DNA of 36,128 nt from an uncultured Pelagibacteraceae bacterium (GCA_902599805.1 CACKGP010000006.1:1-36128), one strand, 5' to 3'. Numbered from the stretch's first letter, positions 17,654-25,942 are shown. Numbers and translations are program-made. The notes: generated by a model from the letters alone, not told the origin.

Positions 17654-20160
17654 GCAATTATAAAGTTTATAATTTTATTTTTTACAAATATTTTTTTTAT
17701 TACCTTTTTATTTCTAAGGTTTTTTTCTACATTTTCGATTTTTTTTGCCTCTTTTGTAACATCAACTTCTGAAATATCTTTTTTTGCAGATATAAGACCC
17801 CTTTTTTTGCCATTTATTTGAACAACAATAATTACATTTTCATCTGCTAATAAATTTTTTTCAATTCTTGGCCATTCAATTTTTGAGTAAAAATCTTTGC
17901 CTTCAAGTTTTGATAAGCACTCACAAGATATGTGAGGAATAAAGGGCATTATAGCTTTCATCAAACTTGCTTGTGATCGTAAAAAGTCCTTATTTTCAAC
18001 GGGTTTGTTGACATATTCCTCCATTAATCTTATTGCCTCATAAAAAGAAGCTATAGCTACATTTAACTGAAATTTTTCTATAAAACTTGTAATCTTAAAC
18101 AAATATTTATTTATAGCTGTTAAAAACTTCTTTCTCTCTTCTTCTAAAGATTTTACGTTTTTTCTACTAACAGCTTTTTCGTTTAAAGACCAGACTCTTT
18201 GAACAAACTTGTGTGCTGCGGCTACCCCATCATTTGACCATTGAATATCTCTATCTGGTGGACTATCCGAAAGCATAAACCATCTAATTGCATCGGCACC
18301 ATAAATTTTTATCATGCTTTCAGGGTCTACAACATTTTTTTTTGATTTAGACATTGCTTCGGGAGGCCCTACTGTGATTTCAGATTTATTAAAACCTTTT
18401 ATTTCTTCAGGACTCAGCCAATTCCCTTTTTTATTTTTGTACGTTTCATGACAAACCATTCCTTGCGTAAAAAGACCCTTAAAAGGTTCTTTAATTTTTA
18501 TCTTTTCATCATTTAATTTTATTGCCCTCATAAAAAATCTTGAATAGAGCAAATGTAATATTGCATGCTCCACTCCACCAATGTATTGATCTACCGGCAT
18601 CCAATAACTTAGAGACTTTTCATCGAAAGGTTTATCCTGTAATTTTGGAGAGCAAAATCTAATAAAATACCACGAAGAGTCTACAAATGTGTCTAGAGTA
18701 TCGGTCTCTCTAACCGCGTCTTCACCTGTTTTTATATATTTAGTTTTTTTCCAATTAGGATGGCTTTCTAGTGGATTGCCTTTTGAATTTAGATCTGCAT
18801 CACTAGGTAAAGTTATTGGTAATTCGCTCTTATCTACAGGCACAACTTTACCATTTTTTAAATAAATCATTGGTATCGGACATCCCCAATATCTTTGTCT
18901 AGAAATTCCCCAATCTTTAAGTCTGTAAGATATTTGCCTTTTGCCTATTTTCTTCTTCTCTATTTCTCTTATTATCTTATCTTTTGCATCAGAAATATTT
19001 AAACCATTTAAAAATTCAGAATTAATTATACTTCCATCTCCATCAAAGGCCTTATTATCTTCAACTAATTCATGATTTTCCTTTGGTTTTACTACTTTTA
19101 TAATTTCAATTTGATATTTCTTAGCAAAATCATAGTCTCTCTGGTCGTGAGCAGGACAACCAAAAATAGCACCAGTTCCATAATCCATCAAAATAAAGTT
19201 CGCAACATAAACAGGTATACTTTTATTTTTTATAAAAGGATGTTTAGCTCTAAATCCTGTGTCGAATCCAATCTTTTCCGCGTTTGCTATTGCTTCTTCG
19301 GTAGTCCCTACTTGAGAAGCTTTATTTTTAAATTTAAGAAAATTATCATTATTACTAAAATTTTTGCAAATTGGATGATCAACTGAAACCGCTAAAAAAG
19401 TGGCGCCAAATATAGTATCTGGACGTGTTGTAAAAATTTTTATTTTTTTTTGTCCCTCGATTTCGAAATCAATCTCACATCCAACAGATTTACCAATCCA
19501 ATTTTTTTGCATTAACTTTACTTTTTCTGGCCATTCTGTGAGCGAATTTAAATCTTCTAATAATTCTTCTGAAAACTTAGATATGTTAAAAAACCACTGT
19601 GATAATTTTTTTCTTTCTACAATAGCGTTTGATCTCCATCCTTTACCATTAATTACTTGTTCATTTGCAAGAACTGTTTGTTCAACAGGATCCCAATTTA
19701 CGTAAGTTTCCTTCCTGACAACTAATCCTTTGTTATACAAATCTATAAAAAGTGATTGTTGATGTTTATAGTAATTTGGATCACACGTTGAAATTTCTAA
19801 ATCCCAATCAATTGAAAGTCCTAAAGAACAGAGCTGTCTTTTCATAGTTGCAATATTTTTTTGTGTCCATTCTTTCGGGTCCAAATTATTTTCTCTAGCA
19901 GCATTTTCAGCTGGCATACCAAAGGAGTCCCATCCCATAGGATGGAGAACATTAAAACCTTGCATTGATTTATATCTCGCAAGTACGTCGCCGATAGCAT
20001 AGTTTCTAACGTGGCCCATGTGAATTTTACCTGAAGGATATGGAAACATCTCTAAGCAGTAAAATTTCTTTTTTTTGTCGGTGTTTTTAAATGAGTTTTT
20101 ATTACGTGACCAAAAGTCTTGCCATTTTTTATCTATGTCTTTTACATCAACCTTATTCAT
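17650..20160 (-). CDS. leuS: Leucine--tRNA ligase
   Basis: An 836-residue class I aminoacyl-tRNA synthetase. The HIGH motif is HMGH at residues 47-50 within [18 protein letters not shown]; the KMSKS motif appears as [13 protein letters not shown] near residue 600. The CP1 editing domain, which hydrolyses mischarged tRNA, includes [15 protein letters not shown] and [19 protein letters not shown]. The anticodon-proximal and C-terminal domains are complete. It is preceded after 17 bases by the DUF3576-type gene and overlaps lptE. Confidence 0.98.
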   Translation of the reverse strand: MNKVDVKDIDKKWQDFWSRNKNSFKNTDKKKKFYCLEMFPYPSGKIHMGHVRNYAIGDVLARYKSMQGFNVLHPMGWDSFGMPAENAARENNLDPKEWTQKNIATMKRQLCSLGLSIDWDLEISTCDPNYYKHQQSLFIDLYNKGLVVRKETYVNWDPVEQTVLANEQVINGKGWRSNAIVERKKLSQWFFNISKFSEELLEDLNSLTEWPEKVKLMQKNWIGKSVGCEIDFEIEGQKKIKIFTTRPDTIFGATFLAVSVDHPICKNFSNNDNFLKFKNKASQVGTTEEAIANAEKIGFDTGFRAKHPFIKNKSIPVYVANFILMDYGTGAIFGCPAHDQRDYDFAKKYQIEIIKVVKPKENHELVEDNKAFDGDGSIINSEFLNGLNISDAKDKIIREIEKKKIGKRQISYRLKDWGISRQRYWGCPIPMIYLKNGKVVPVDKSELPITLPSDADLNSKGNPLESHPNWKKTKYIKTGEDAVRETDTLDTFVDSSWYFIRFCSPKLQDKPFDEKSLSYWMPVDQYIGGVEHAILHLLYSRFFMRAIKLNDEKIKIKEPFKGLFTQGMVCHETYKNKKGNWLSPEEIKGFNKSEITVGPPEAMSKSKKNVVDPESMIKIYGADAIRWFMLSDSPPDRDIQWSNDGVAAAHKFVQRVWSLNEKAVSRKNVKSLEEERKKFLTAINKYLFKITSFIEKFQLNVAIASFYEAIRLMEEYVNKPVENKDFLRSQASLMKAIMPFIPHISCECLSKLEGKDFYSKIEWPRIEKNLLADENVIIVVQINGKKRGLISAKKDISEVDVTKEAKKIENVEKNLRNKKVIKKIFVKNKIINFIIA

Positions 20161-20177
20161 TAAGTAGTAGAATTTGT

Positions 20178-20717
20178 TTATTTCTTTTTCTTATTTTTAG
20201 CATTTTCAACTAAAAGTGCAGCTTTTTTAATAATATCTGCTCTTATAGTTTGTTCAAGCTTAGGAGATGAAATTTTCTGAACTATACAATTTCCCCCTTT
20301 TGATTTGCAAGTTTTTTTATGAATAATAATTTTTAAACTATCGGATCTTACTTCGTTTGATAAAAACCTTATGGTGAATTTTAATGATTCTTCAGTGGTA
20401 TTTGCGTCTGTATACCAATCGGTTATAATCATACCACCTGAATAATCTACAGTTACTAGCGGCATAAAATCAATCACATCAAAGGTTGCTCTCCACATTG
20501 GATTAGATGAGCTAAATTCATAAGTAGTTTTACGGTCGCCTAGAGCTTTACCAAGAGTAATGCCTTTGCCCTCTTTCAAGTTTTTTAAAGCTCTATCTTT
20601 ACCACTGTCTGGAGTGTCCCTGCTACCTCCAGGTAAATTTGCAAGAGGATCCCCACAAGAAATAAGTAATAAACTGATGAAAAATAGAATGATTTTTTTT
20701 GTGAAAAATTCAGACAT
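20178..20717 (-). CDS. DUF3576-type lipoprotein
   Basis: A 179-residue predicted lipoprotein with an N-terminal hydrophobic segment and lipobox LLLISC, mature Cys21 followed by [10 protein letters not shown]. The body, including LWRATFDV-type sequence [31 protein letters not shown], resembles the alphaproteobacterial DUF3576 family, which is commonly found next to leuS and lptE. The function of the family is unknown; context suggests the outer membrane. The lysine-rich C-terminus may be disordered. It is divergent from the porin gene across 186 bases. Confidence 0.75.
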   Translation of the reverse strand: MSEFFTKKIILFFISLLLISCGDPLANLPGGSRDTPDSGKDRALKNLKEGKGITLGKALGDRKTTYEFSSSNPMWRATFDVIDFMPLVTVDYSGGMIITDWYTDANTTEESLKFTIRFLSNEVRSDSLKIIIHKKTCKSKGGNCIVQKISSPKLEQTIRADIIKKAALLVENAKNKKKK

Positions 20718-20869
20718 ATCAATTTAATATCCCATACTTTATCGATAAACACCTATAAACATCAAAAAGGCCCATATTCTGTGTGGTATTTATACAACAT
20801 ATATCTAAAAAATATAGGTATTTTAGCGATTATTATGCATGAGGAGTTAAAAATAAGTTATTTTTCGGA

Positions 20870-20885
20870 GTTTATTTAAATAAAC
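20870..20885. repeat. 16-base perfect palindrome GTTTATTTAAATAAAC before the porin
   Basis: The sequence equals its own reverse complement over 16 bases. It lies six bases before the Shine-Dalgarno sequence of the porin gene, so in the mRNA it could pair into an AU-rich stem, or as DNA it could be an operator. AT-rich background makes a chance palindrome possible. Confidence 0.5.
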
Positions 20886-20891
20886 AATAAC

Positions 20892-20898
20892 AAGGAGA
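20892..20898 (+). promoter_or_regulatory. Strong Shine-Dalgarno site for the porin gene
   Basis: AAGGAGA lies five bases before ATG 20904. It matches the anti-Shine-Dalgarno of 16S rRNA well, whereas most genes in this window show no such site. It fixes the start codon and fits a highly expressed protein. Confidence 0.85.
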
Positions 20899-20903
20899 TA
20901 AAC

Positions 20904-21908
20904 ATGAAAAATATAACTAAAGTAGGTTTGTCTGCACTAGCTGGAGCATTGGCTATTACATCTGCAAACGCAGGTGAAATGTCATTGTCTGGTAGCATGG
21001 AGGCATCTTACACAAAAGGTAGTGGTTATAAAACAACTGGGAACCCTATAGGAATGGATAAAGAATTATCTGTTACTGGTTCTACAGAGTTAGATAACGG
21101 AACTACAGTAAGTTATAAGCAAACAATTACAGATGCTATGGCATATAACGACTCTGAATTAGTATTCGGTGGCGTACTTGGTATGGCTGATGTTGCTTTA
21201 ACTTCAACTGGTTCTCCAATTTCAGCTATTGATGACGTAACGCCGACTGCTTTTGAAGAAGCAAACGCATTACTAGGTTCAATAGACGACGTTAACGGTA
21301 TGGATGGTACTTATGGTATCAGAGTTACTATGGCGGACGTAATGGGTTCTGGTTTTAAAATAGATGGTATGTACACAACTGATGTTGGTTCGGGAGATGC
21401 GCAAGCAGACAACGGATCATCAGGTGATACTGGCGGTACTTCAGACAAAGGATTAGAAGTTACAGTTACAGGTTCTGTTCCAATGCTTGAAGGTTTAGAC
21501 GTTGGTGTTGGTTACTATGACCAAGAATCAGACTCTGCAAGTACTACAGGTGGATACGGACAACAAGAAGGTACTGCGTACATTAAGTACTCAACTGGTC
21601 CAGTATCTGTTGGTTACCAAAAAGGTGTTGTAGCTACACAAGGAGGCTCTGAAGAAACTAACTATACTAATGAATACATTGGTATTTCTTACAAAATCAG
21701 TGATGATTTGTCAGTTTCTTACAACGAGATGGAGTCTAGAAAAAGCAATAACTCAACTGACGTTGACCAAGATTTTGATTCAATTTCATTATCTTACTCA
21801 ATGGGCGGTATGACGTTAAACATAGCTGACTCAGACGTATCAAACTCTGCTTACAATGTAGGTAGAGGAGTTGATGCAACATCTGTTTCATTAGCTATTG
21901 CGTTTTAA
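20904..21908 (+). CDS. Porin-like outer-membrane beta-barrel protein
   Basis: A 334-residue secreted protein. A signal peptide of about 23 residues (KVGLSALAGALAITSANA, AxA-type site before GEMSL) precedes short amphipathic strands alternating with Gly/Ser/Asp-rich turns, and the chain ends SVSLAIAF with the terminal aromatic residue read by the Bam machinery. This resembles the Gram-negative porin family common in marine Alphaproteobacteria. The start MSLSGSMEASYT and repeated SVSY / GVGYY strand patterns agree. Base composition is visibly less AT-rich than the neighbours, and the ribosome site is strong, both consistent with high expression. Substrate specificity cannot be inferred. Confidence 0.85.
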   Translation: MKNITKVGLSALAGALAITSANAGEMSLSGSMEASYTKGSGYKTTGNPIGMDKELSVTGSTELDNGTTVSYKQTITDAMAYNDSELVFGGVLGMADVALTSTGSPISAIDDVTPTAFEEANALLGSIDDVNGMDGTYGIRVTMADVMGSGFKIDGMYTTDVGSGDAQADNGSSGDTGGTSDKGLEVTVTGSVPMLEGLDVGVGYYDQESDSASTTGGYGQQEGTAYIKYSTGPVSVGYQKGVVATQGGSEETNYTNEYIGISYKISDDLSVSYNEMESRKSNNSTDVDQDFDSISLSYSMGGMTLNIADSDVSNSAYNVGRGVDATSVSLAIAF

Positions 21909-21913
21909 GTAAT

Positions 21914-22495
21914 TTAAAAATTATTTTTTAAAAAAGCCGGCATGTATTTGCCGGCTTTTTTTTTATCCCCAGACATCGCACAACCATAGATATTAAGCAG
22001 ACTTAATGATCTAAAATTTTTTTCATTTATCCCACCTAAAGCTACAAATTTATTAGAAAAATTTTTAGTTAATAAATTAAATTTAGTTGTGCCTAAAAAT
22101 CCTTTTTTGAACTTATTAGATGTTTTAAAAATTCTAGATAAAATAATATAATCACAACCTTGCATCAGTTTTTCATAAATTTCAGGAATATTGTGAGCAC
22201 TACCAATTATTTTGACTTTACGGTTTATTTTTCTAAGTTGTTTAAACTGACTTTTATTATATGCAGATATATAAAAATTGTTTGTTTTTAATAAAAACAA
22301 AATTTTTACACTATTTTGGATAAATAAAGTAATTTTTTTATTAATGCATCTTTTATCAAATTTTATTAAATCTATAAGATTGACTTTTTCTGGGTTTCTT
22401 AAAATTAAAATTGCACCTATTTTTTTAACATAATCTAGGTTAAGTTCATTTAATTTTTCTATAAAGAAAAAAAGTTTAAAATTTTTTTTTATCAT
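21914..22495 (-). CDS. Divergent ThiE/TenI-like (thiamine phosphate synthase superfamily) protein
   Basis: A 193-residue beta/alpha-barrel-like protein. The C-terminal half keeps ThiE/TenI features: IIGSAHNIPEIYEKLMQGCDYIILSRIF, then FVALGGINEKNFRSL and YGCAMSG, corresponding to the GxSxH, phosphate-binding GGI and final GxAxxS regions. The N-terminal half is weak: the HLGQxD motif of true ThiE is replaced by FYISAYN, and the pyrophosphate-binding residues are not evident. It may be a TenI-like or non-catalytic paralogue. Its ATG overlaps the yggS ATG (CATG), and its last codons form the porin terminator. Confidence 0.65.
   Translation of the reverse strand: MIKKNFKLFFFIEKLNELNLDYVKKIGAILILRNPEKVNLIDLIKFDKRCINKKITLFIQNSVKILFLLKTNNFYISAYNKSQFKQLRKINRKVKIIGSAHNIPEIYEKLMQGCDYIILSRIFKTSNKFKKGFLGTTKFNLLTKNFSNKFVALGGINEKNFRSLSLLNIYGCAMSGDKKKAGKYMPAFLKNNF
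21931..21964. terminator. Intrinsic terminator after the porin, probably bidirectional
   Basis: AAAAAGCCGGCA (21931-21942) pairs perfectly with TGCCGGCTTTTT (21949-21960) around a six-base loop TGTATT, giving a 12-bp stem with a GC-rich centre; the T run continues to 21964. Because an A run stands on the other side, the element can also work on the minus strand. It lies inside the last codons of the convergent ThiE/TenI-like gene. It is the only clear intrinsic terminator I saw in the window. Confidence 0.9.
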
Positions 22496-23156
22496 GAATG
22501 ACCAAAGTGTAAATAAATTAAAAATAATTAAGGATAGTATAGAAAATTTTAATACTGAAAGTAAACCTAATATAATTTGTGTTTCTAAAACTTTTCCTTT
22601 ATTAGCTCTCGAACCTCTAATTAAATCTGGACATTATCATTATGGTGAGAATAAAGTTCAGGAAGCCGAGGAAAAATGGTCAGAAAAACTTAAAACAGAA
22701 CCAAATTTAAGAATTCATATGGTTGGAAAATTACAATCTAATAAAGCTAGAAAAGCTGTAAAGATTTTTAATTTTATTCATTCTTTGGATAATCCTAAAT
22801 TGGCAGATATATGTAAAAAAAGTGAAAACGATTTAAACAGGAAACTATCATATTTTATTCAAGTTAATATAGGTAATGAAATACAAAAATCTGGTGTCCG
22901 CTTAAAAGATGTTAAAAGTTTTCTAAAGTACTGCAAAGATGAAATTAAATTAAATGTTATAGGTTTAATGGTTTTACCACCTAATAATGACAATACAGAA
23001 AAATATTTTAGCAATATTTCCCAATTAAATTATGAATTAGGTTTAAAAGATCTTAGTATGGGAATGTCATCAGATTATAAAATTGCGATTAAATACAAAT
23101 CAACATTTTTAAGGATAGGATCAGCTATTATGGGTCCTAGATCTTTCAAAAAATAA
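22494..23156 (+). CDS. YggS/PROSC-family pyridoxal-phosphate homeostasis protein
   Basis: A 220-residue single-domain PLP-binding barrel. The PLP lysine is Lys32 in ICVSKTFP; YHYGENKVQEAEEKW, RIHMVGKLQSNKA and GLMVLPP follow, and the closing motif LSMGMSSDYKIAI...RIGSAIMG is intact. The family buffers PLP and affects amino-acid metabolism; it has no known catalytic turnover. The ATG overlaps the ATG of the divergent ThiE-like gene by two bases, so no upstream untranslated space exists between the two coding regions. The 3' end overlaps the ykuD-type gene by 11 bases. Confidence 0.94.
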   Translation: MNDQSVNKLKIIKDSIENFNTESKPNIICVSKTFPLLALEPLIKSGHYHYGENKVQEAEEKWSEKLKTEPNLRIHMVGKLQSNKARKAVKIFNFIHSLDNPKLADICKKSENDLNRKLSYFIQVNIGNEIQKSGVRLKDVKSFLKYCKDEIKLNVIGLMVLPPNNDNTEKYFSNISQLNYELGLKDLSMGMSSDYKIAIKYKSTFLRIGSAIMGPRSFKK

Positions 23157-23637
23157 CTATTTTCGTTTTTTTGTTTATCGAGGGTAAAATTTTTAAAAAA
23201 TCTTTTTTTTTAATTGCTATACATCCTTTAGTAGCACTAAATTTCTCATTCGCTAAATGTAAAAAAATTGCACTTCCTTTGTTTTTTGAAATAGGATTTA
23301 CGTTGTAGTTTATAACCAAGACTAAATCATAAATATTTTCTTTTAAATACAATCTCTCCGCACTTTTCTTAAAAGGGAATTGAATTAATTTATTATAATC
23401 ATTTGAACTGGTGTCATCACACCAACCAAATTTTTTTTTTATTTTAATTTTTTTTAATTTTGTCTGAATATTATTTATTCTATCAGACCTGTACATGAGA
23501 TAACTAAAATTGAAACTACCCCTAGGTGTTTTTAGGTCACCTTCAGCTTTTTTCTTGGTTAAACCCATTTTACCTATAGAGCATTTTATCTTATAGTCTT
23601 TAAAATGGATAAATTTATCTTTTAAATATAAATGCAT
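23146..23637 (-). CDS. L,D-transpeptidase catalytic-domain (YkuD) protein
   Basis: A 163-residue protein with the YkuD active-site pattern IFLHLANEKFSATKGCIAI, where His and Cys are the catalytic pair, near residues 126-145. GDLKTPRGSFNF, the upstream conserved substrate-groove segment, is also present. The family cross-links peptidoglycan by 3-3 bonds or attaches proteins to it. No signal peptide is visible, so how it reaches the periplasm is unclear; alphaproteobacterial relatives of this short type often look the same. It starts next to the start of the winged-helix gene (ATGCAT) and ends overlapping yggS. Confidence 0.85.
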   Translation of the reverse strand: MHLYLKDKFIHFKDYKIKCSIGKMGLTKKKAEGDLKTPRGSFNFSYLMYRSDRINNIQTKLKKIKIKKKFGWCDDTSSNDYNKLIQFPFKKSAERLYLKENIYDLVLVINYNVNPISKNKGSAIFLHLANEKFSATKGCIAIKKKDFLKILPSINKKTKIVIF

Positions 23638-24258
23638 AAAGAAAATTACAATATTAACATAGCATGTTTTTGCAATGAAAACTTTATCAATGCCCTTGTC
23701 GAACTCAAGACTTTTTTCGGCTTTAATTTAATCTTACATGAAAGTTTAAAAGATTTTAAAAATGAAAATATTAATGCAGTTCTATTTGATTACGAAAATA
23801 GTAAAAAAATTTTATCTCTAAATATAAATAAGCCTAAAATATATATTCAAGAAAAAAATAAAATTAATATTGAAAAAAAACCTGAGGTAATAATTAAGCT
23901 TCCATTAAACATATTACAATTTAATCAGGAAATTATTAATGTTTGTAAAAAATTTGAGTTTAATAATAATTCCCTAATAAATATAAAGAATTATATATTA
24001 GATAAAAATGAGAGAATTTTAAAAAAAAATAATATATTTTTAAAAATTACTGAGAAAGAAATTGATTTTATTGAAATACTAAATTCATCAACTAAACCAT
24101 TAAGTAGAGATTTTATATTAAAGAATATTTGGAATTATTCTACTGATACGGATACTCATACTGTAGAAACACATATTTACAGACTTAGACAAAAAATTAA
24201 AGATAAGTTTGAAGATAGTAATTTTATAAAAAATTCAAAAAAAGGGTATTCGTTATGA
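23632..24258 (+). CDS. OmpR-type winged-helix regulator with degenerate receiver domain
   Basis: A 208-residue protein. The C-terminal part (about 112-208) is a winged-helix DNA-binding domain with LKITEKEIDFIEIL, PLSRDFILKNIWNY and the recognition helix THTVETHIYRLRQKI. The N-terminal part (1-105) has receiver-like spacing: Asp53 in AVLFDYEN falls at the phosphorylation position and IIKLPLN matches the Lys-Pro region, but the acidic pair after beta-1 is missing (NINIACFCNEN). So it is either a phosphorylation-independent regulator or an atypical response regulator. No histidine kinase is adjacent. Its last codon overlaps the ArfA-like start (ATGA), and its ATG abuts the ykuD start. Confidence 0.8.
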   Translation: MHKENYNINIACFCNENFINALVELKTFFGFNLILHESLKDFKNENINAVLFDYENSKKILSLNINKPKIYIQEKNKINIEKKPEVIIKLPLNILQFNQEIINVCKKFEFNNNSLINIKNYILDKNERILKKNNIFLKITEKEIDFIEILNSSTKPLSRDFILKNIWNYSTDTDTHTVETHIYRLRQKIKDKFEDSNFIKNSKKGYSL

Positions 24259-24371
24259 AAAAAAGGAATTTGTTTGCGAAGGACTTATTTTCTAAAAAAT
24301 ATTCTAAGCGTGTAGTTAAGCCTAAAAAAGGAAAAGGTAGTTATAGTAGAAAAAAACTTAAGAAAGTCTAG
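24255..24371 (+). CDS. arfA: ArfA-like alternative ribosome-rescue factor (38 aa)
   Basis: ATG at 24255 to TAG at 24369-24371 encodes 38 residues. The segment SKRVVKPKKGKGSYSRKKLKK matches the conserved core of ArfA (E. coli has QRVEKNKKGKGSYMRKGKH), including the KKGKGSY element that enters the empty mRNA channel of stalled ribosomes. The preceding AKDLFSK fits the short helix that recruits release factor 2. The hydrophobic C-terminal tail of E. coli ArfA, which makes the full-length form unstable, is absent, so the control by truncated mRNA known there may not apply. The gene overlaps the upstream regulator by four bases and the convergent kinase by 14. Function is by homology of a short motif. 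Confidence 0.8.
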   Translation: MKKRNLFAKDLFSKKYSKRVVKPKKGKGSYSRKKLKKV

Positions 24372-25287
24372 CACCAATTTTTTGTATAATCTTTGATGAC
24401 ATCTCCGTTCCTTTTTGTAAACTTTCTTTAATTGATAAATTGTTAATTTGACCGTGTAAAAATCCAGCAGCAAAAAGATCACCAGCTCCTGTTAAATCTA
24501 CAATATTTAAATTTTTGAAGATACCAAACTCAACAACTTCATCACCACTAATTGCAATACTTCCTTTCTCACCACGCGTAATCACCATTAGTTTTCCTAT
24601 ACTTTTTCCAAAAGTAATAACATCCTCGAAATTTTTAGCATCAATTAAAGATAAAATTTCCTGTTCATTTGCAAATGTAATATCTAGATAACTTTTTACT
24701 AAGTTGAGAAAACTTGACTTATGTCTATCAACGCAAAATTTATCTGAAAGTGACATGGCTGTTTTATTTGAATTTTTTATAGCTTTTTCAAAAGCTTTTT
24801 TTGGATGCCCTTCATCCCAAAGATAGCCCTCAAAAAATGTGATATCACTACCTTTAATCGCTTCTAAATCTATATCTTTGTCATTAATTCTTCCTGCTAT
24901 ACCTAAAAAAGTGCACATCGTCCTTTCAGAGTCTGGAGTAATTAAAATCAAACAAGTTCCAGTAGGTATTGTTTCATTTTTTTTTGAATAAAAAAACTTT
25001 ACCCTTTCTTTTCGTAAACCATCTTCATATTTTTTTCCAAAATCATCATTATTAATTTTTCCAATAAATCCAACACTATTCTTTAATTGTGAGAGACCAA
25101 CAATTGAATTAGCAACTGATCCACCAGATATAGTTTGATCAATTTCTAATTTTGAAGTAAGAGTTTTAAACTCACGTTCATCAACTAATTTCATAGTACT
25201 TTTTGTAAGGTTATTCTTTTTTAGAAAATCATCATCAACTTTACAAATCACATCTATAATTGCATTTCCTATTCCTAAAACTCTCAT
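24358..25287 (-). CDS. PfkB-family carbohydrate/adenosine kinase
   Basis: A 309-residue ribokinase-fold kinase. The N-terminal segment VLGIGNAIIDVICKVDDDFL and SGGSVANSIVGLSQL match the adenosine-kinase-like branch, and the catalytic signature VDLTGAGDLFAAGFLHG carries the Asp base near residue 268. It probably phosphorylates a nucleoside or sugar with ATP; the exact substrate (adenosine versus a sugar) is not certain. Length is normal. It is first downstream of nth with one base between and its 3' end overlaps the ArfA-like gene. Confidence 0.88.
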   Translation of the reverse strand: MRVLGIGNAIIDVICKVDDDFLKKNNLTKSTMKLVDEREFKTLTSKLEIDQTISGGSVANSIVGLSQLKNSVGFIGKINNDDFGKKYEDGLRKERVKFFYSKKNETIPTGTCLILITPDSERTMCTFLGIAGRINDKDIDLEAIKGSDITFFEGYLWDEGHPKKAFEKAIKNSNKTAMSLSDKFCVDRHKSSFLNLVKSYLDITFANEQEILSLIDAKNFEDVITFGKSIGKLMVITRGEKGSIAISGDEVVEFGIFKNLNIVDLTGAGDLFAAGFLHGQINNLSIKESLQKGTEMSSKIIQKIGARLS

Positions 25288-25288
25288 A

Positions 25289-25942
25289 TTATGCCTTTTT
25301 TGTTTTTATTGGTTTTTTCCTACCAGGATAACAAGTGGTACAGATTTTACAAGTAACGCCAAAGCACTCTCTGGCTTTACAATATTCTCTTCCATAATAA
25401 ATAATTTGAAGATGAAGTTTTGTCCATGATTTTTTAGGAAAAAGTCTTTTTAGATCTTTTTCAGTTTGTATTACATTCTTTCCATTTGTAAGTCCCCATC
25501 TTTGTGCTAATCGGTGTATATGTGTATCGACCGGAAAAGCCGGCACTCCAAATTTTTGGGACATGATTACACTCGCAGTTTTATGCCCAACGCCATGAAG
25601 ATTCTCTAAATCTTCAAAATTTTTAGGTACTCTTCCTCCATGTTTATCAATTAATTGTTTTGATAGAATATAAACGCTTTTAGCTTTATTTCTAAAAAGT
25701 CCTATACTTTTAATAAGTCTCTCGATTTTTTTTCTACCTAATTTAACAAAATGTTCTGGCTTATAATATTTTTTATAAATATCTTTTGTTACATTATTAA
25801 CATTTAAGTCCGTTGTTTGCGCAGAGAGAGCAACAGATATCAAAAGGGTAAAAGTGTTTTTATGTTTTAATGGAATTGGTGTTTTAGTATAAATTTTATT
25901 TAAAATTTTTAAAATTATTTTTGCTCTATTCTTTTGACTCAT
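25289..25942 (-). CDS. nth: Endonuclease III (DNA glycosylase/AP lyase)
   Basis: A 217-residue base-excision enzyme for oxidised pyrimidines. The helix-hairpin-helix and catalytic Lys are in LENLHGVGHKTASVIM, and the catalytic Asp is in FPVDTHIHRLAQRWGL. A Cys-rich C-terminus (YCKARECFGVTCKICTTC) should hold the iron-sulphur cluster, but the cysteine spacing differs from the E. coli C-x6-C-x2-C-x5-C pattern. It ends KPIKTKKA, a basic tail. It is transcribed after dapB with a ten-base gap. Confidence 0.93.
   Translation of the reverse strand: MSQKNRAKIILKILNKIYTKTPIPLKHKNTFTLLISVALSAQTTDLNVNNVTKDIYKKYYKPEHFVKLGRKKIERLIKSIGLFRNKAKSVYILSKQLIDKHGGRVPKNFEDLENLHGVGHKTASVIMSQKFGVPAFPVDTHIHRLAQRWGLTNGKNVIQTEKDLKRLFPKKSWTKLHLQIIYYGREYCKARECFGVTCKICTTCYPGRKKPIKTKKA

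Larger units (their letters stand above)
20718..20903 (+). promoter_or_regulatory. Intergenic leader/promoter region of the porin gene
   Basis: This 186-base stretch is the longest non-coding region in the window and separates the DUF3576-type gene from the porin. It is AT-rich and must hold promoters for both directions. It contains a 16-base perfect palindrome (20870-20885) and a strong ribosome binding site. A 14-codon ORF (20835-20879) is present but unsupported. I could not pick one -35/-10 pair with confidence. Confidence 0.5.

Noticed and set aside
20751..20819. ACCTATA ... TATAGGT inverted repeat in the porin upstream region
   Set aside because: Seven-base arms 55 bases apart in AT-rich DNA are expected by chance.
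20835..20879. 14-codon ORF in the porin leader as a leader peptide
   Set aside because: Very short, AT-rich, no codon pattern linked to a regulator; chance ORF cannot be excluded.
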